A stretch of 64,000 nt of DNA from Antedon mediterranea (lineage: Eukaryota > Echinodermata > Crinoidea > Comatulida > Antedonidae). The stretch lies in contig NC_092670.1 of assembly GCF_964355755.1 (NCBI RefSeq), positions 13,207,201 to 13,271,200 of the forward strand, given 5' to 3'. The position numbers were made by a program, and so were the translations under genes. Below the pieces are notes generated by a model. That model did no database searches and was not told the origin of the DNA. It worked only from the letters and a program-made list of their open reading frames with translations. Positions 10,265 through 21,200 of this stretch are shown one piece after another (positions within the stretch are counted from its first letter, which is position 1; the number at the start of each line of letters is the position of its first letter).

Positions 10265-11250
10265 TAGCCGATCACTCCGGCCGCCGTATCAGTTTAGCGC
10301 GATGTTATGCACTCCGGCCGCTATATTCAATTCGACTTCCTGTGCAAAGGGGGCCGTTAGTATGGAGCGCCCATATCTACGTTTTCTATACTGTTCAGTG
10401 TTATAACAAATTCTTGGTGAATTTAAATGGAACTAATTGAATATTTATTAGCAACAAATTTACTTTTTTCATTAACAATAACATTCAAAGAAGTTGGAAC
10501 TGCTTTTTCTTTCAAACTAAACTTAACTTAATTAAATTCAATAATAAAATAATAATCAAATACCCGTCTAATTAATGCTTGAATAACAATATTTAATTTC
10601 TTTCTATGTACATTTATTTTTATAGCTTTACATATTAACATTAAAAATTAGTTAAAACCCTTATTTTTATAACACTTTATCTTGCCAGTACCCATACTTA
10701 CTAATTATAGTTAATAACAATATGTAAAATATTAATTTATTTATTTGAAATAATCAATTATTATTGATGTTTATTATAGTTAATAACAATATTTACAATA
10801 TTAATTAATTTATTTCAAATAATCAAATATCCGTCTAATTAATGTTACCTGGAATTTGTATCAAGAATTAATATATCATTTTTTTACAGTCCAATTTACA
10901 ATGATTTTATATTTTAATTTATATATGATAAAAATAATATGACATATAGGGTACATTGCAATAAATTACATTAATTAATCACATTACAATTAATAGCCTA
11001 TTATACATTGGATAAAACACATTATTTTGTTTTAGCATTAGACCTAATTTAAAACACTTGCAATGTTGTTGTGATCCTGAAAGAGAAAAAATATACTGTA
11101 TGATTACAAATGTTTATTTTGATTCTCTACAAAAAACGTTTCTCGGTTGTAAAAGACTCATTGGGCGCTCCATAGCTGCGGCCGGATTGAAGCGCGGCCG
11201 GAGTGATCTGTATTCGGCCGGAGTGATCTGTATTCGGCCTAGACCTAGGC
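10265..11250. mobile_element. Decayed foldback/MITE with GC-rich arms
   Basis: The left arm (about 10268-10375) carries GATCACTCCGGCCGCC, ACTCCGGCCGCTAT and TATGGAGCGCCCA. The right arm (about 11160-11240) carries the reverse complements in mirrored order: TGGGCGCTCCATA, GCGGCCGG, CGGCCGGAGTGATC. The loop (about 785 bp) is very AT-rich. Within the right arm a 20-bp unit is exactly duplicated (11201-11220, 11221-11240). No reading frame of interest. Confidence 0.6.
10700..10845. repeat. Degenerate AT-rich tandem repeat
   Basis: The block TATAGTTAATAACAATAT followed by TTTATTTGAAATAATCAA occurs twice, about 70-80 bp apart. ATAATCAAATA(C/T)CCGTCTAA occurs at about 10551 and 10820. Confidence 0.6.
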
Positions 11251-11733
11251 CTAGATAATACAAGTTGGGTACATTTTTTTACAACCAAATAATCTACAAT
11301 TATATTGCAATATTTACCAAACTAGCACCAAATCCAAAATAATAAAGCTACTAATAACATACTTTGGTATATTAACTGGTTTAAAAACGGATTGCACATA
11401 GTGATTTTGAAGGATTGAAATTACTCAACCACACGGCCTGTACTAAACATACGAATCCAAGATGGAGTCTGCTTAGAATATATCCCCAGCTTTGAACGGA
11501 TATTGAATCCGTCCCACAAGCTGAACCAAGCTTAAACTTTCAGAAAAGATAGATTAATAACCTAATAACCAACCACTAAGTTTTTATAAAGGTTCCGTGC
11601 TGATGAGAAAAGTGCCGGAGTATATTACTAATACTGTTACAGCAAAAACAGCGAATTACTCATTCTTGTAATATATTCTTTGGTAATATGCTTGATCAAA
11701 CCAACATGCTTGGGAGTTAAATGATGTTTAAAC
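11251..11733. other. Gap between elements
   Basis: No coding signal. A 20-base word starting CTGATGAGAAAAGTGCC at 11600-11619 is identical to 39-58 at the window start, suggesting fragments of one dispersed repeat. Confidence 0.45.
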
Positions 11734-11989
11734 ATCAATCAATCAATCAATCAATTTATTTGGAAATTGCACCTTTACATCGGTGGCACACACAGGAAGT
11801 GGTGCATCCATATTGAACACAATTAACATAAAATGACGGATACGGATACTTAAGCTAATTTGAATTAAAATTAGTACTCTATACTGTAGCAATATTTGTC
11901 TGACATGAGTTGATACATTTTAGTTAAATATATTTATATATATATACATAAAGAGGAAGTAGTAACAAAAATATTTGTTGATGAGGATA

Positions 11990-12450
11990 TTAAAATTATC
12001 ATGATAGTTAATATTGAAATGGTTTCATATACAGTATAGTAATAACAATTATACATAGTGATACAAAATAATATATAAAAAATACATTCACATAAAATCA
12101 TAAGTTAATACAAAAAAAAAATCAAAAAAAAAAATCAAAAAAAAAAAAAAAATCTTAACTATACTACTATACTTAACTAAAAAAGCCAAAAGAAAACGTT
12201 GGTAAGTAAATATATTTAATGTAAGGTATAGCCTGTTAATCATTACTGTATTTATAGTTATACATTAGTAGTACCAGACTACTACAGTTTAGTGATAACA
12301 ATAATTATTAATACATGATACAAAATAATATATATATATAAATACATTCACATTCACAAAAAAAACTTAAGTATACTATACTTAACTAAAAAAATTCTTT
12401 ATTTCGTTACTCTATTTACAGTTATACATTAGTAATACCAGACTGGTATT
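11990..12450. repeat. Internal duplication in the LINE-B 3' UTR
   Basis: Two diverged ~230-bp copies: TGATACAAAATAATATATA, ACATTCACA, an A-rich block, TATACTTAACTAAAAAA and AGTTATACATTAGTA recur in the same order at about 12040-12290 and 12300-12450. The first copy holds a poly-A/ATC tract at 12110-12155. Confidence 0.65.
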
Positions 12451-15400
12451 TAAATCTTTAACATTTTGGTACGTGAAGCCCATGCTTGTTTTATATAGCT
12501 TTTGCAAAACATGTCAAATATTTCATTTACTTTATTAACAATTACTGGTTGCGTCCCAGTAGGAAGGCTAGTGTCACTTCCTAGGGTTAGTTTTAGTTTT
12601 AATACTGGGTTACCTAGTAGAAAGTACAACCAGAATGTATATAGATTACTATTATATAGGTTATGCTCAAGTTTACAATATTCCGTTGAGCGTAGATCAT
12701 CAAAATATTTGCATTTGAACATAAAATGTATAATGTCTTCTTTATCATTTTTACATATAGGACATGTACCATCATTATCTTCTTCCCATATAGATTTCTT
12801 AAGGTTAAGTGCAAGTGTATTTGATCTTGCCTTAAATTTAAGACTTGCCCCTAAGAAATCTAATTTATCTAAAAGATACGGTTCTATATATGGTGTGGAT
12901 TTAAGTGTGACATAATTCATCAATGAAGTTTTCTTTCTGGCTTGATCAAAAATTTGGATACCATCAATACTTTTAATTATACTTTTTGAAATGATTACCC
13001 ATTGATTGTTAGTATCTGTCGTTAATTTAAACCTGTGGCTCATTCCACACAAGTCTAGAGTGTTTTGCATATGGTTGTACCATTTCCACTTAAATGTAGA
13101 CGTATGACCAATGAATAGCATTGCACTAAAAGCCAATTTGGGCCATCGACTCATATCCATCTTTACTAAACGATTTAAGAAGTCAATTCGTTGCATGTCT
13201 TGAATAGTTGAAATAGACTTCCAACCTAGATCACCGTACAAAGCTTCCTTACAAGTTGTACGTGGTGCTTTGAGTATTGCCTTTGCCATTTGGGTTTGTA
13301 ATTTTTCAAGATTTTGAATATCACTTATACCACCACAGACATATGTAGAGCACGCATAGTTAATTGAAGGAAGACCCAGAGTCTTCCACAACAAATCTCC
13401 ATAAAACACTCTGTTATAATCATCTTGATCATTAATAATTGACTTTATATACGCTATAATTCTATATCCCTTCTTAATAACCTCTTCAATATGACAGTGA
13501 TCGGAAAGAGATCTTGTAATATGGGATCCTAAATATTTGTAACTATTAACTTCTGAAATATAATGATCACTTAATGGCCATAATCTCTGTTTGTCTGTTC
13601 TTTTTCCAGTAATTAAAACATTGGATTTCTCATAGTTGAATTTTAATTTGTAGTCATTACTAAATTTTGTAGCTAGATCAAGCATTTCTTGCAACTCCCT
13701 TTCATCGTTAGCTAGCAGAACAACATCATCTGCCCAGAATAGACCACTTAATTGAACATTACATATTTCTATGCCCATTTTGTTTTCCCTTAGAAGTTTG
13801 GCAAATTCATTTATGTATATACAAAATAAAATAGGTGATAATGCACAACCTTGTTTAACACCTTCTTCAATTTGAATTTCGAAATATTCTGTTTCGATTT
13901 CTCCAAATTTTACTTTACAGTGAACATTATTATATATATTAAATAACATTTTCCATACATTTCCTTTAATACCAATATCCCATGCTGTGGTTAACAATTT
14001 GTCTCTCCATACAGTATCGAAGGCCTTTCGAAAATCAAGAAAAGCCATATGTGTATTTTTACCTTCCGCCTGTCTAATTGAGGTGAAAATATGATCATCA
14101 CAGCGATGGTCTTTTCTGAATCCACCTTGGATTTCAGACAATATGTTGTTGCTTTCAAGAAACTTTGAGATATTATTAGATATAATACGCGTGAATACCT
14201 TGGACACACATGAGTTGAGAGTTATACCTCTATAATTGTTTAAGTCATTTTTTGGACCTTTCTTGTGAACCGGGATTATTATACCTTTGTTCCATTCATC
14301 GGGGATAGTTTGAAGTTCTAACAGGCGATTAAATAGTTGGGAGAGAGATTGGATAAGTTTATCTCCTCCAAATTTGAGAAGTTCATTAGGAATGGAATCA
14401 ATGCCAGGTGCTTTGTGATTTTTACATTGGCCTAAAGCCCATTTAATATCTAACATAGAGATATATATATTGCAAAGCTGAGGGGAATTTTGAGTTCCGA
14501 TATTACATTCATCACTTTTATTTCTTAGATTGTTTATTTCTTCTTTTGTTTGTTTAATTGAATAATCGTGAGTACCTAAGTTACTTAGTCCTAATGTCTT
14601 CCAATATTGACATATTGTCTCTTTTATTTTACATTTATCTGTTGTTGTCTTATCAGAGTAAGGCAGTTTAATTGAAGTAGTTTCAACTTTTTTGCGGTTA
14701 CAACCTCGTAAGTTTGTCCAAAAATTCTTACTGCTTACTCCACCGTTTTCTGAGATTTGTGCGCTTTTATCAATGCGAACTTGCATTATTTTCTTGTTGA
14801 TTGCGTGTTTGACAGCTTTCCTTTTATGTTGGTAATTTTGCCATAGCTCGTTGCCATGTACTGTGTTTTTATTACTCTTCACCCAATGTCGGTGTTCTTT
14901 ACTGGCAGCTTTTCTATCTTTGATCAAATGATCAATGTTTGAGTCCCACCATCGTTTGTGTTTACATTTCTTATTTTTGAATCCTATTGTTTTATTTGCT
15001 GCTTGTAGTAATTTTGATCGCCATGAGGACCATAGCATATTTGGGCAGTCAAATTCATTGGCGTTCCATTCTTCAAAAGTATCTTTTAATTCTTTTTGGT
15101 AATTGGACCAGTCTTGATGTGGTAAAATATTCCAAATATTTGTGGAGTTTTTATTCTTTTTCTTTTTATTTAATTGACCAAAGCTTTGTTTAAAATTTGT
15201 TATTAATGTATTGTGATCACTGCCTAAATGAAAGCGGTGGTCTTCATCCACAATAAATGTTTCTACATATTCTATTAGGTCGTCTGAGGTTAACATATAA
15301 TCAATGGTTGAGGATTGATTATTCCTCATCCATGTTGTCTTTCCGTGGCATAGTTTTGTACAGTTGAGAACTGTAAGTGCCGAATTTTCACAAAAATTAA

Positions 15401-16052
15401 GAAAACGTTTGCCATTCGTATTAAGAACAGGGTCTCCATATGGGATTGCATTACCAATTCTGGCGTTAAAGTCTCCCATAATTAAAATGTGTGCAGCTTT
15501 TTCATTTTCAATTTGTAAAATTTCTGATAGGAGTTGATTATATAATTCATCAGAGAGACAAGCATCAGTTCCTTCGACAGGAAAGTAAGCTACTGCTATA
15601 TATATAATATTATTGTTTAACTTAACTTTTATCCATAGTCTTTCATAATCATCGTGCGGGTCAAAATAATTATCATCCATGATTGTAATCGCCTCCGATA
15701 TTAGAAAACCTATTCCACCCCCATTTTTAGATTTTCTATTTTTGCCAATCCATTTATAGCTGTTAATGTCAATTGTTTGATCATTTTGTAGAAATGTTTC
15801 AGCTAAACCTAATATTTGGATACTATTGTCTTTTAAGAAATGATCAATCTCATAGATCTTAGATTTTACCCTGTTTACGTTATTAAATGCAATCTTAATG
15901 TTAGAACATTCATTATTCTTATCATTACGACTTTTCTTTTTACCACGTCTATGTCTTTTACTTGATTTAACTTTTTCATTACTTTGGTTTATAACAGAAC
16001 TTTCTCTTGAGATATTACACTTATGTTCATTGTTATATTCATTACTAAGCAA
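12450..16052 (-). CDS. LINE-B ORF2: APE endonuclease and reverse transcriptase
   Basis: 1,200 residues. A basic N-terminus (KRHRRGKKK, 32-40) is followed by an APE endonuclease (about 50-285) with E85 (GLAETF), GDFN (193-196) and SDHN (278-281). The reverse transcriptase has APGIDSIPNELLK, NNYRGITL, FLDFRKAFDTVW, KQGCALSP and catalytic FWADD (about 771-775). A C-terminal zinc finger (CPICKNDKEDIIHFMFKC, about 1090-1110) resembles the CCHC tail of I/R1/RTE-like elements. It nicks target DNA and primes reverse transcription there. No disabling lesion is seen. Clade unsure; the YRGITL form argues against L1. Confidence 0.93.
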   Translation of the reverse strand: MLSNEYNNEHKCNISRESSVINQSNEKVKSSKRHRRGKKKSRNDKNNECSNIKIAFNNVNRVKSKIYEIDHFLKDNSIQILGLAETFLQNDQTIDINSYKWIGKNRKSKNGGGIGFLISEAITIMDDNYFDPHDDYERLWIKVKLNNNIIYIAVAYFPVEGTDACLSDELYNQLLSEILQIENEKAAHILIMGDFNARIGNAIPYGDPVLNTNGKRFLNFCENSALTVLNCTKLCHGKTTWMRNNQSSTIDYMLTSDDLIEYVETFIVDEDHRFHLGSDHNTLITNFKQSFGQLNKKKKNKNSTNIWNILPHQDWSNYQKELKDTFEEWNANEFDCPNMLWSSWRSKLLQAANKTIGFKNKKCKHKRWWDSNIDHLIKDRKAASKEHRHWVKSNKNTVHGNELWQNYQHKRKAVKHAINKKIMQVRIDKSAQISENGGVSSKNFWTNLRGCNRKKVETTSIKLPYSDKTTTDKCKIKETICQYWKTLGLSNLGTHDYSIKQTKEEINNLRNKSDECNIGTQNSPQLCNIYISMLDIKWALGQCKNHKAPGIDSIPNELLKFGGDKLIQSLSQLFNRLLELQTIPDEWNKGIIIPVHKKGPKNDLNNYRGITLNSCVSKVFTRIISNNISKFLESNNILSEIQGGFRKDHRCDDHIFTSIRQAEGKNTHMAFLDFRKAFDTVWRDKLLTTAWDIGIKGNVWKMLFNIYNNVHCKVKFGEIETEYFEIQIEEGVKQGCALSPILFCIYINEFAKLLRENKMGIEICNVQLSGLFWADDVVLLANDERELQEMLDLATKFSNDYKLKFNYEKSNVLITGKRTDKQRLWPLSDHYISEVNSYKYLGSHITRSLSDHCHIEEVIKKGYRIIAYIKSIINDQDDYNRVFYGDLLWKTLGLPSINYACSTYVCGGISDIQNLEKLQTQMAKAILKAPRTTCKEALYGDLGWKSISTIQDMQRIDFLNRLVKMDMSRWPKLAFSAMLFIGHTSTFKWKWYNHMQNTLDLCGMSHRFKLTTDTNNQWVIISKSIIKSIDGIQIFDQARKKTSLMNYVTLKSTPYIEPYLLDKLDFLGASLKFKARSNTLALNLKKSIWEEDNDGTCPICKNDKEDIIHFMFKCKYFDDLRSTEYCKLEHNLYNSNLYTFWLYFLLGNPVLKLKLTLGSDTSLPTGTQPVIVNKVNEIFDMFCKSYIKQAWASRTKMLKI

Positions 16053-16145
16053 AAAATACCTGTTTTGTTGTTGACTTGTCCAGTCAGTACTACCGGTTAA
16101 GGAAATATGTCCCTTATAACCGGCTCTTTCTTCATGGCCATGTTC

Positions 16146-17780
16146 CTAGCATTCGGATGGGCAAATTACCGACTTATGGCCTAACAAACCACATGAGTAA
16201 CACTTAATATGTTGACCATGTCTACAGTTCTTTTTGACATGATTGTGTTCACCACAGAAGTGACATCCGGCACGTTGACTTTGTCTGTTGTTAGATCCTT
16301 TCGCTTGGTTGTTTCTCCGTTTAGATTCAAATGTATGCGAATTCCTTCTTTTGGGTGACGGTTTGCCGCGTGTTGACTGTCCGTTATGTAATCGATTCTG
16401 TTTGCGAATAATTGGGTGGTGCCTATTGATGTTGCGTAGAAGGTGTCTTGTGCCGCTCGTTGACAGGTGTAGTCCATATCTATCAAGTGTTGATGTGTCT
16501 ACTGAATTGTCCTGCTGTTTGAAGTTTTCGTCATTTTCAACTAATATGCATCCATTTGTGTCGGCCAGTGATCTTAGTTTTGTGTTAAGTTTGTCCACAA
16601 GTTTCTGGTGGCCTGGGTGGTCAGTACGTGGTAATACTGTCGAAAGAATGACAAGTGAGTTTGGTGAGCGTCCATTAAGATCGGATACGATTTCCTCATA
16701 TTTACCTTCTGCTATTTCTTCATCGGCTTCAGAAGTGCAGTCATTTGTGCTTCCATGAATTATAATCGTTGAGAATGTGTCAACAGGTAGTTCGTCTAAT
16801 CTTTTCTTAATATCATTGACTCTTTTGCCGCGTAGGCACTCGATCGTTGTGTTTTCCAAACCATTTTTATTTACATCTCGAAGTATGGAATCGCTTATTA
16901 GAAGTGTTGGTGCTGATTGTTTATTTGCTACATTGTCATTCTGATTTGTTGCAAAGACATCTTGTTTATTCGTTTCCTGTCGATTGTTAGGTTTATCCTG
17001 TCCCTGGTTACATGAAAGCATATTTAGTTTGTTGATCAACTCCTCGTTTTTACTTTCAAGGCTTTTAATTTTCGTTGTTTGTTCAGTTAATAGTATATCT
17101 TGGTCTAAGGACTTGTTCAGGACTGTGTTTAGTTTTGCAGTTAGCTCTTTAATGCAGGCTGGTAGGCGGTGGCATGATAAGCAGAACCATATAGTTGGTT
17201 TCTTTCCTTTCATTCCAATACATGAACGGTGATATAATTGGTTGCACAGATTGCATTCAATCGCTGATGCTGTATCAGATTTTGTTTGCTTACAAGCATC
17301 TAAGAGGCATTGTACTATTCTCGTCGAGGAGATTGGCTCAGGATCATTTGTATTTTTAGATTTATTGGCGTTTCCTTTTGACAGATTTGTTTTTTCTGTA
17401 GAGGTATTATCCTGAAGTGCAGAGATGCGTTTAATGGAGTGATCACGAAGCTGGTTTGCAATCTGAAAGCTGTGATTTGCGATTGCTGTTGGGTCAGTAT
17501 TTGGAAGTAGTACTGTCAGCTCATCACGTAAATTTGGTAGCATACTGATTGTATCAAATTTAATGAGTTCTTGGAGAGTCATCCTATCTAGCAATCTAAT
17601 ATGGGTTTCGGTGACAGCAGTGCATGTGTCGTTTAATTGTGTAAGATCATCTTGTGCACAAGCCATATCTATATATAAATTTACGTAAGGGCAAAATTCG
17701 ATAAATCGCGGTTTATTTCTAGAATTTTTACTCGATGGTATATAAAGTTGGTTCGTACTTTCGGTACTGATTTTAACCAC
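16146..17780 (-). CDS. LINE-B ORF1: PHD-like finger, coiled coil, SGNH-esterase-like domain, CCHC knuckles
   Basis: 544 residues; an internal Met at 39 (MACAQDD) is an alternative start. A PHD-like finger has C176/C179, H184/C187 and C200/C203. A coiled coil follows (about 215-258). The SGNH-hydrolase-like domain has SDSI (296-299), HGSTND (342-347) and a late YGLHLS block carrying the His. The C-terminus has two CCHC knuckles of the form C-x2-C-x4-H-x4-C. Such ORF1 proteins bind element RNA in CR1/L2-like LINEs; the esterase substrate is unknown. It lies immediately upstream of ORF2 in the same transcript. Confidence 0.9.
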   Translation of the reverse strand: MVKISTESTNQLYIPSSKNSRNKPRFIEFCPYVNLYIDMACAQDDLTQLNDTCTAVTETHIRLLDRMTLQELIKFDTISMLPNLRDELTVLLPNTDPTAIANHSFQIANQLRDHSIKRISALQDNTSTEKTNLSKGNANKSKNTNDPEPISSTRIVQCLLDACKQTKSDTASAIECNLCNQLYHRSCIGMKGKKPTIWFCLSCHRLPACIKELTAKLNTVLNKSLDQDILLTEQTTKIKSLESKNEELINKLNMLSCNQGQDKPNNRQETNKQDVFATNQNDNVANKQSAPTLLISDSILRDVNKNGLENTTIECLRGKRVNDIKKRLDELPVDTFSTIIIHGSTNDCTSEADEEIAEGKYEEIVSDLNGRSPNSLVILSTVLPRTDHPGHQKLVDKLNTKLRSLADTNGCILVENDENFKQQDNSVDTSTLDRYGLHLSTSGTRHLLRNINRHHPIIRKQNRLHNGQSTRGKPSPKRRNSHTFESKRRNNQAKGSNNRQSQRAGCHFCGEHNHVKKNCRHGQHIKCYSCGLLGHKSVICPSEC

Positions 17781-18264
17781 CTGATGTAACCCTGTTTACT
17801 AATTAAATTGAGTTAGATAATTAGTTATTGACGATTAAAACGAATTTAGGTTCAACGATTTGCCCCAAATAGGGGTGTTTTCCGATCGTGGTATACACTG
17901 TCTAATGGATGTCCAACTTGAAAAATACCCGCACACAATAATACTAGGACGCTTCGCATTTTCCTATCTCCTCCTACGATAATTGTTTTTAATAGCTGAA
18001 AACCGGTTGAACTGCCCAATTACAGCATCATAATGTTGAAGACAGGCCGATTTTCTTTAAAAAATACTATTTTGATAGATTTAATTTACGTTTTTCAAAT
18101 GTATTGATTTGCGATGAATGGAACATTCCAATCTCTCAGTCTGCCAGTTTGGTTTAACACAAGTTGGTAAATTTATGAGCCCTTGGAGAATAAACTTGCA
18201 ATACTTTTGACAATACAGTACTGCAAATACCTATTAACCATTTTTGGTCGTCATTTGAATCGAA

Positions 18265-18356
18265 CATTTCTTACTGTGAATACTGTTAGATGTAAAAAAA
18301 TATATACAAACATTTCTTACTGTGAATACTGTTAGATGTAAAAAAATATATACAAA
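18265..18356. repeat. Exact 46-bp tandem duplication
   Basis: Two identical 46-bp units, starting CATTTCTTACTGTGAATACT, at 18265-18310 and 18311-18356. Diverged partial units (TTTATTACTG, ACTGTTAGAT, ATATACAAATAAAC) continue to about 18440. Confidence 0.85.
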
Positions 18357-18559
18357 TAAACTTTATTACTGTGATTATGGGTAGGCTCTACTGTTAGATA
18401 TATAAACACGTAATATACAAATAAACTTTATTACTGACAGTTGCTTCTCAACGTTTGCATTAATTAATAATTACAAAAAAATATAAACGTCGTAGTGGTG
18501 TATCGTTACATGTACTTTACTATTTCAATCGACTATGACAGTGACAGTTTTAACAAACT

Positions 18560-18723
18560 TTTTATTTTGTATTTATGTTTTGTTGGGTCTTTATGAGACA
18601 GGCCTTGGCCTCTAAGTCTGATCCAAATTAATGAAATCATTATTTGTTTATATTGTTTACATTGTTTAAGTTTTCATTAATTGAATAAATGTGAAATGAA
18701 ATGAAAAATGAAATGAAAAAAAA
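18560..18723 (+). mobile_element. 3' tail of an L2/CR1-like LINE or derived SINE
   Basis: The block ends GAATAAATGTGAAATGAAATG and then repeated ATGAAA units plus poly-A: an AATAAA signal with a (TGAAA)n tail, as in L2-like elements. Upstream TTTATGAGACAGGCCTTGGCC looks like 3' UTR. A - strand tail of the same type opens the insert at about 30757 in the DIRS relic. Confidence 0.6.
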
Positions 18724-20027
18724 GTATTAAATCGCAAATGTTTTACTATATTTAGTCACCGTTAGTGGTATATTATTTATAGGCCTATAAAAAATGAAAA
18801 CAATATTTCGTTACTGACGTGGATAAAGAATATATTTAAAAATTGTTCCTCTTTGTACCTATCCTCTTTCCCATCCCTCAACCCTAATTGGGTTTCTTTA
18901 AATGAATAAACAATTTGGACTCATTTTGTGGTAAGTTTCTCTTTCGGAAGTAATTCCCAGGGTGCTAATTTTGGTTGACTACATAAATCATTGTGTCTAC
19001 TTATTCGTTTCTGTAAACGGCAATGTATTATAGTCCTGCGGTACGTGCATTTAAAATCGCCAGATTTTTTACCCTGAAATTACTGTGTATTCAAGAACCA
19101 TCTGTGGGCACGACCTAGATGGTAAGCGAGCGTACCATCTAGTTTAATTAATTGTATTAACCTGTTTTAAGCCAGTAAATGTTCCTTCGTATTAACAACA
19201 AAACATAGGCTAAAGTGAATGCCTTAGCTTCCTGTTACTTGAGATAATAGAACAATGTCATGAAACAATGCTTAGCTTTATTAACCCAGTCTCCAAGACA
19301 AAACGAATTACTGGTGGGTGTCAAATAGGGCTTTGTTCCCTGTATATATTGTCTCAAATGTTGGGCTAGATTTGCAATTAGAGCCTAGGATTTAACAGTC
19401 AAAATCAGAATATCTGGTATGTCGAACCTGGCACAATTTTATATACAGTGAAAGAGCACTCTGTCCTCTAGGTGATGTATAAATCTTGATTAAATGAACT
19501 GATTATACTTACTATTTGTTCCATTTAATTGTTAACACGATATGTTTGCAGCTGCGACCACGTCCATTAAAAATGGTAATTTTCTTGTTAATTTTTTTAA
19601 TGATATTAATAAATCATTTTATTAAGCAATTTATATTTCTATAATCTGGTGGCCATATTATATACTAAATTAATTTTTTAACTTACTTTGGCCAACATAC
19701 ACACACCAATGCTTTTCTCATGGTGATTTCTGTAATGTTACCATATCTTGTGATTATATTTGTGTGGTGTAAATAATAAACAAACAAATCTTAAGTATAT
19801 TTTTTTTTTTTGTGGGCTTGTCCCACTTTTATTGTCATAAATATATCCTCTTACTCTTACTTACTCATTCATTATCTATTAAAATTATTTTTTTTAGATC
19901 AAGCGCATAACAATGACGATGGAAATCTATGCACTCAATCAACAGTTTACAGGACAATCAGATTTGAAAAAAGGTTTAATATTTATATTAAATTTATGTA
20001 GTCAAACAGTGTTGTACCCTTTGCAAA

Positions 20028-20218
20028 AAAGCCGTATACGATCCGTATACGCTGAAAACGTATATGACGTATACGATTTCACTGTTTACATTATTTCCAC
20101 TCTGTTGCTCCACAAAGAGTTGGCGTAGTATACGTTTAGCATACGTAACTTACTAACGTATACGTTGTTTATTCATGATAAGAATATTGTATACGGGACG
20201 TATACGAATCATATACGA
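20028..20218. repeat. Left array of CGTATACG-like palindromes
   Basis: About eight copies of GTATACG or one-base variants occur in 190 bp (around 20034, 20045, 20072, 20129, 20158, 20191, 20201, 20212). The consensus CGTATACG is its own reverse complement. Confidence 0.75.
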
Positions 20219-21200
20219 ACAAACTAAGGCCATTTTATAAATTACAATAGTAGTATTGTAAGAATAGAGCTAAATAAAACATTTAACAACAACAAATACG
20301 TACGTAGGCTCTGGCCTAGGCCTAGCTAGCACCAGCCATTAGATAGGCCTAGTCTTAATATGAGCTAGTACATAAGATCATATTTATTTCTATATTTATT
20401 AGATAGCCTAGGCTACCGATAAAATTCAAACAACGACGTAGGCCTAGAAAAAACAAGGGGCCATTTTCACAAATCGACGATGTTGTTTGCAGTTTTCCTT
20501 TATAAAATATGACAGAGGTCAGTAAGTGCAGCCGCCGACGACGACCGAGCGTCGCTTGGTTGCCTACAGTTCCAACTCGTGGTCGACTCGGCTCCCTGGT
20601 GGCCAATCATGCATATCATCGGGTGAATCATTGGGTTCGTCATTCTTAATTCGTCACGCCACGTGCGAGCTTTGGGTGGTCAAATTACATCGTTATGTTA
20701 AGCGATATTATTCTGCGACATGTGTTGTAGCAATGGAGATGGAGTAACAATAATTCGGCAAATAATGCCGAAGAGGAAAACCATGACCCAAAACAGAAGT
20801 GGGGTCATTGTATAATAATAATAATTATTATTTAACGATGAATACATTCAGATTTTGAATATGAAGTCGATCACTTCCGCCGAGGGAAGAAAAAAAAACA
20901 CAATTAGTGGTGATAGTAAATACAATTATATTGAATCTCAATTTATTCCCGGTAGCGAACAGATTGAATTGCTTTCATTTATCTCAGCGGTATTTCTGCT
21001 TGGTGATTAAGAAATCATAAAACATATCTTTCTTTATTTTCATGGTATTCCAATATGTTTAAAAAATAACTACCCTCAACTTTAAATAGGTATCCCAATG
21101 AAGCGGATTTTCGTTATGGCGATTTTAACACGTTCGTGAAATTTCAAAAAGTGACATGTCTTTGAAGTTAAAAATATACTATTTCTTATGTAGCCATGTG

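Larger units (their letters stand above)
11734..17780 (-). mobile_element. Apparently full-length two-ORF non-LTR retrotransposon (LINE-B)
   Basis: On the - strand: ORF1 (16146-17780), a 93-bp gap, ORF2 (12450-16052), a ~700-bp 3' UTR and a short tandem tail seen as (ATCA)n at 11734-11756. Both ORFs lack internal stops or frameshifts, so the copy looks young and possibly competent. The 3' end has relatives at 61120-61500 and, weaker, at 47660-47765. The 5' end and any target duplication were not resolved. Confidence 0.9.
17781..20016. other. Gap with tandem repeats and a LINE tail
   Basis: No convincing gene. Separate entries cover a 46-bp duplication, a TGAAA-type LINE tail and a short hairpin. 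A perfect 10-bp-arm hairpin (CTAGATGGTA ... TACCATCTAG, 8-nt loop) lies at about 19109-19140. Confidence 0.5.

Noticed and set aside
20355-20747. GC-richer stretch with overlapping short frames on both strands
   Set aside because: No homology, no splice structure, and it lies inside the outer transposon boundaries.
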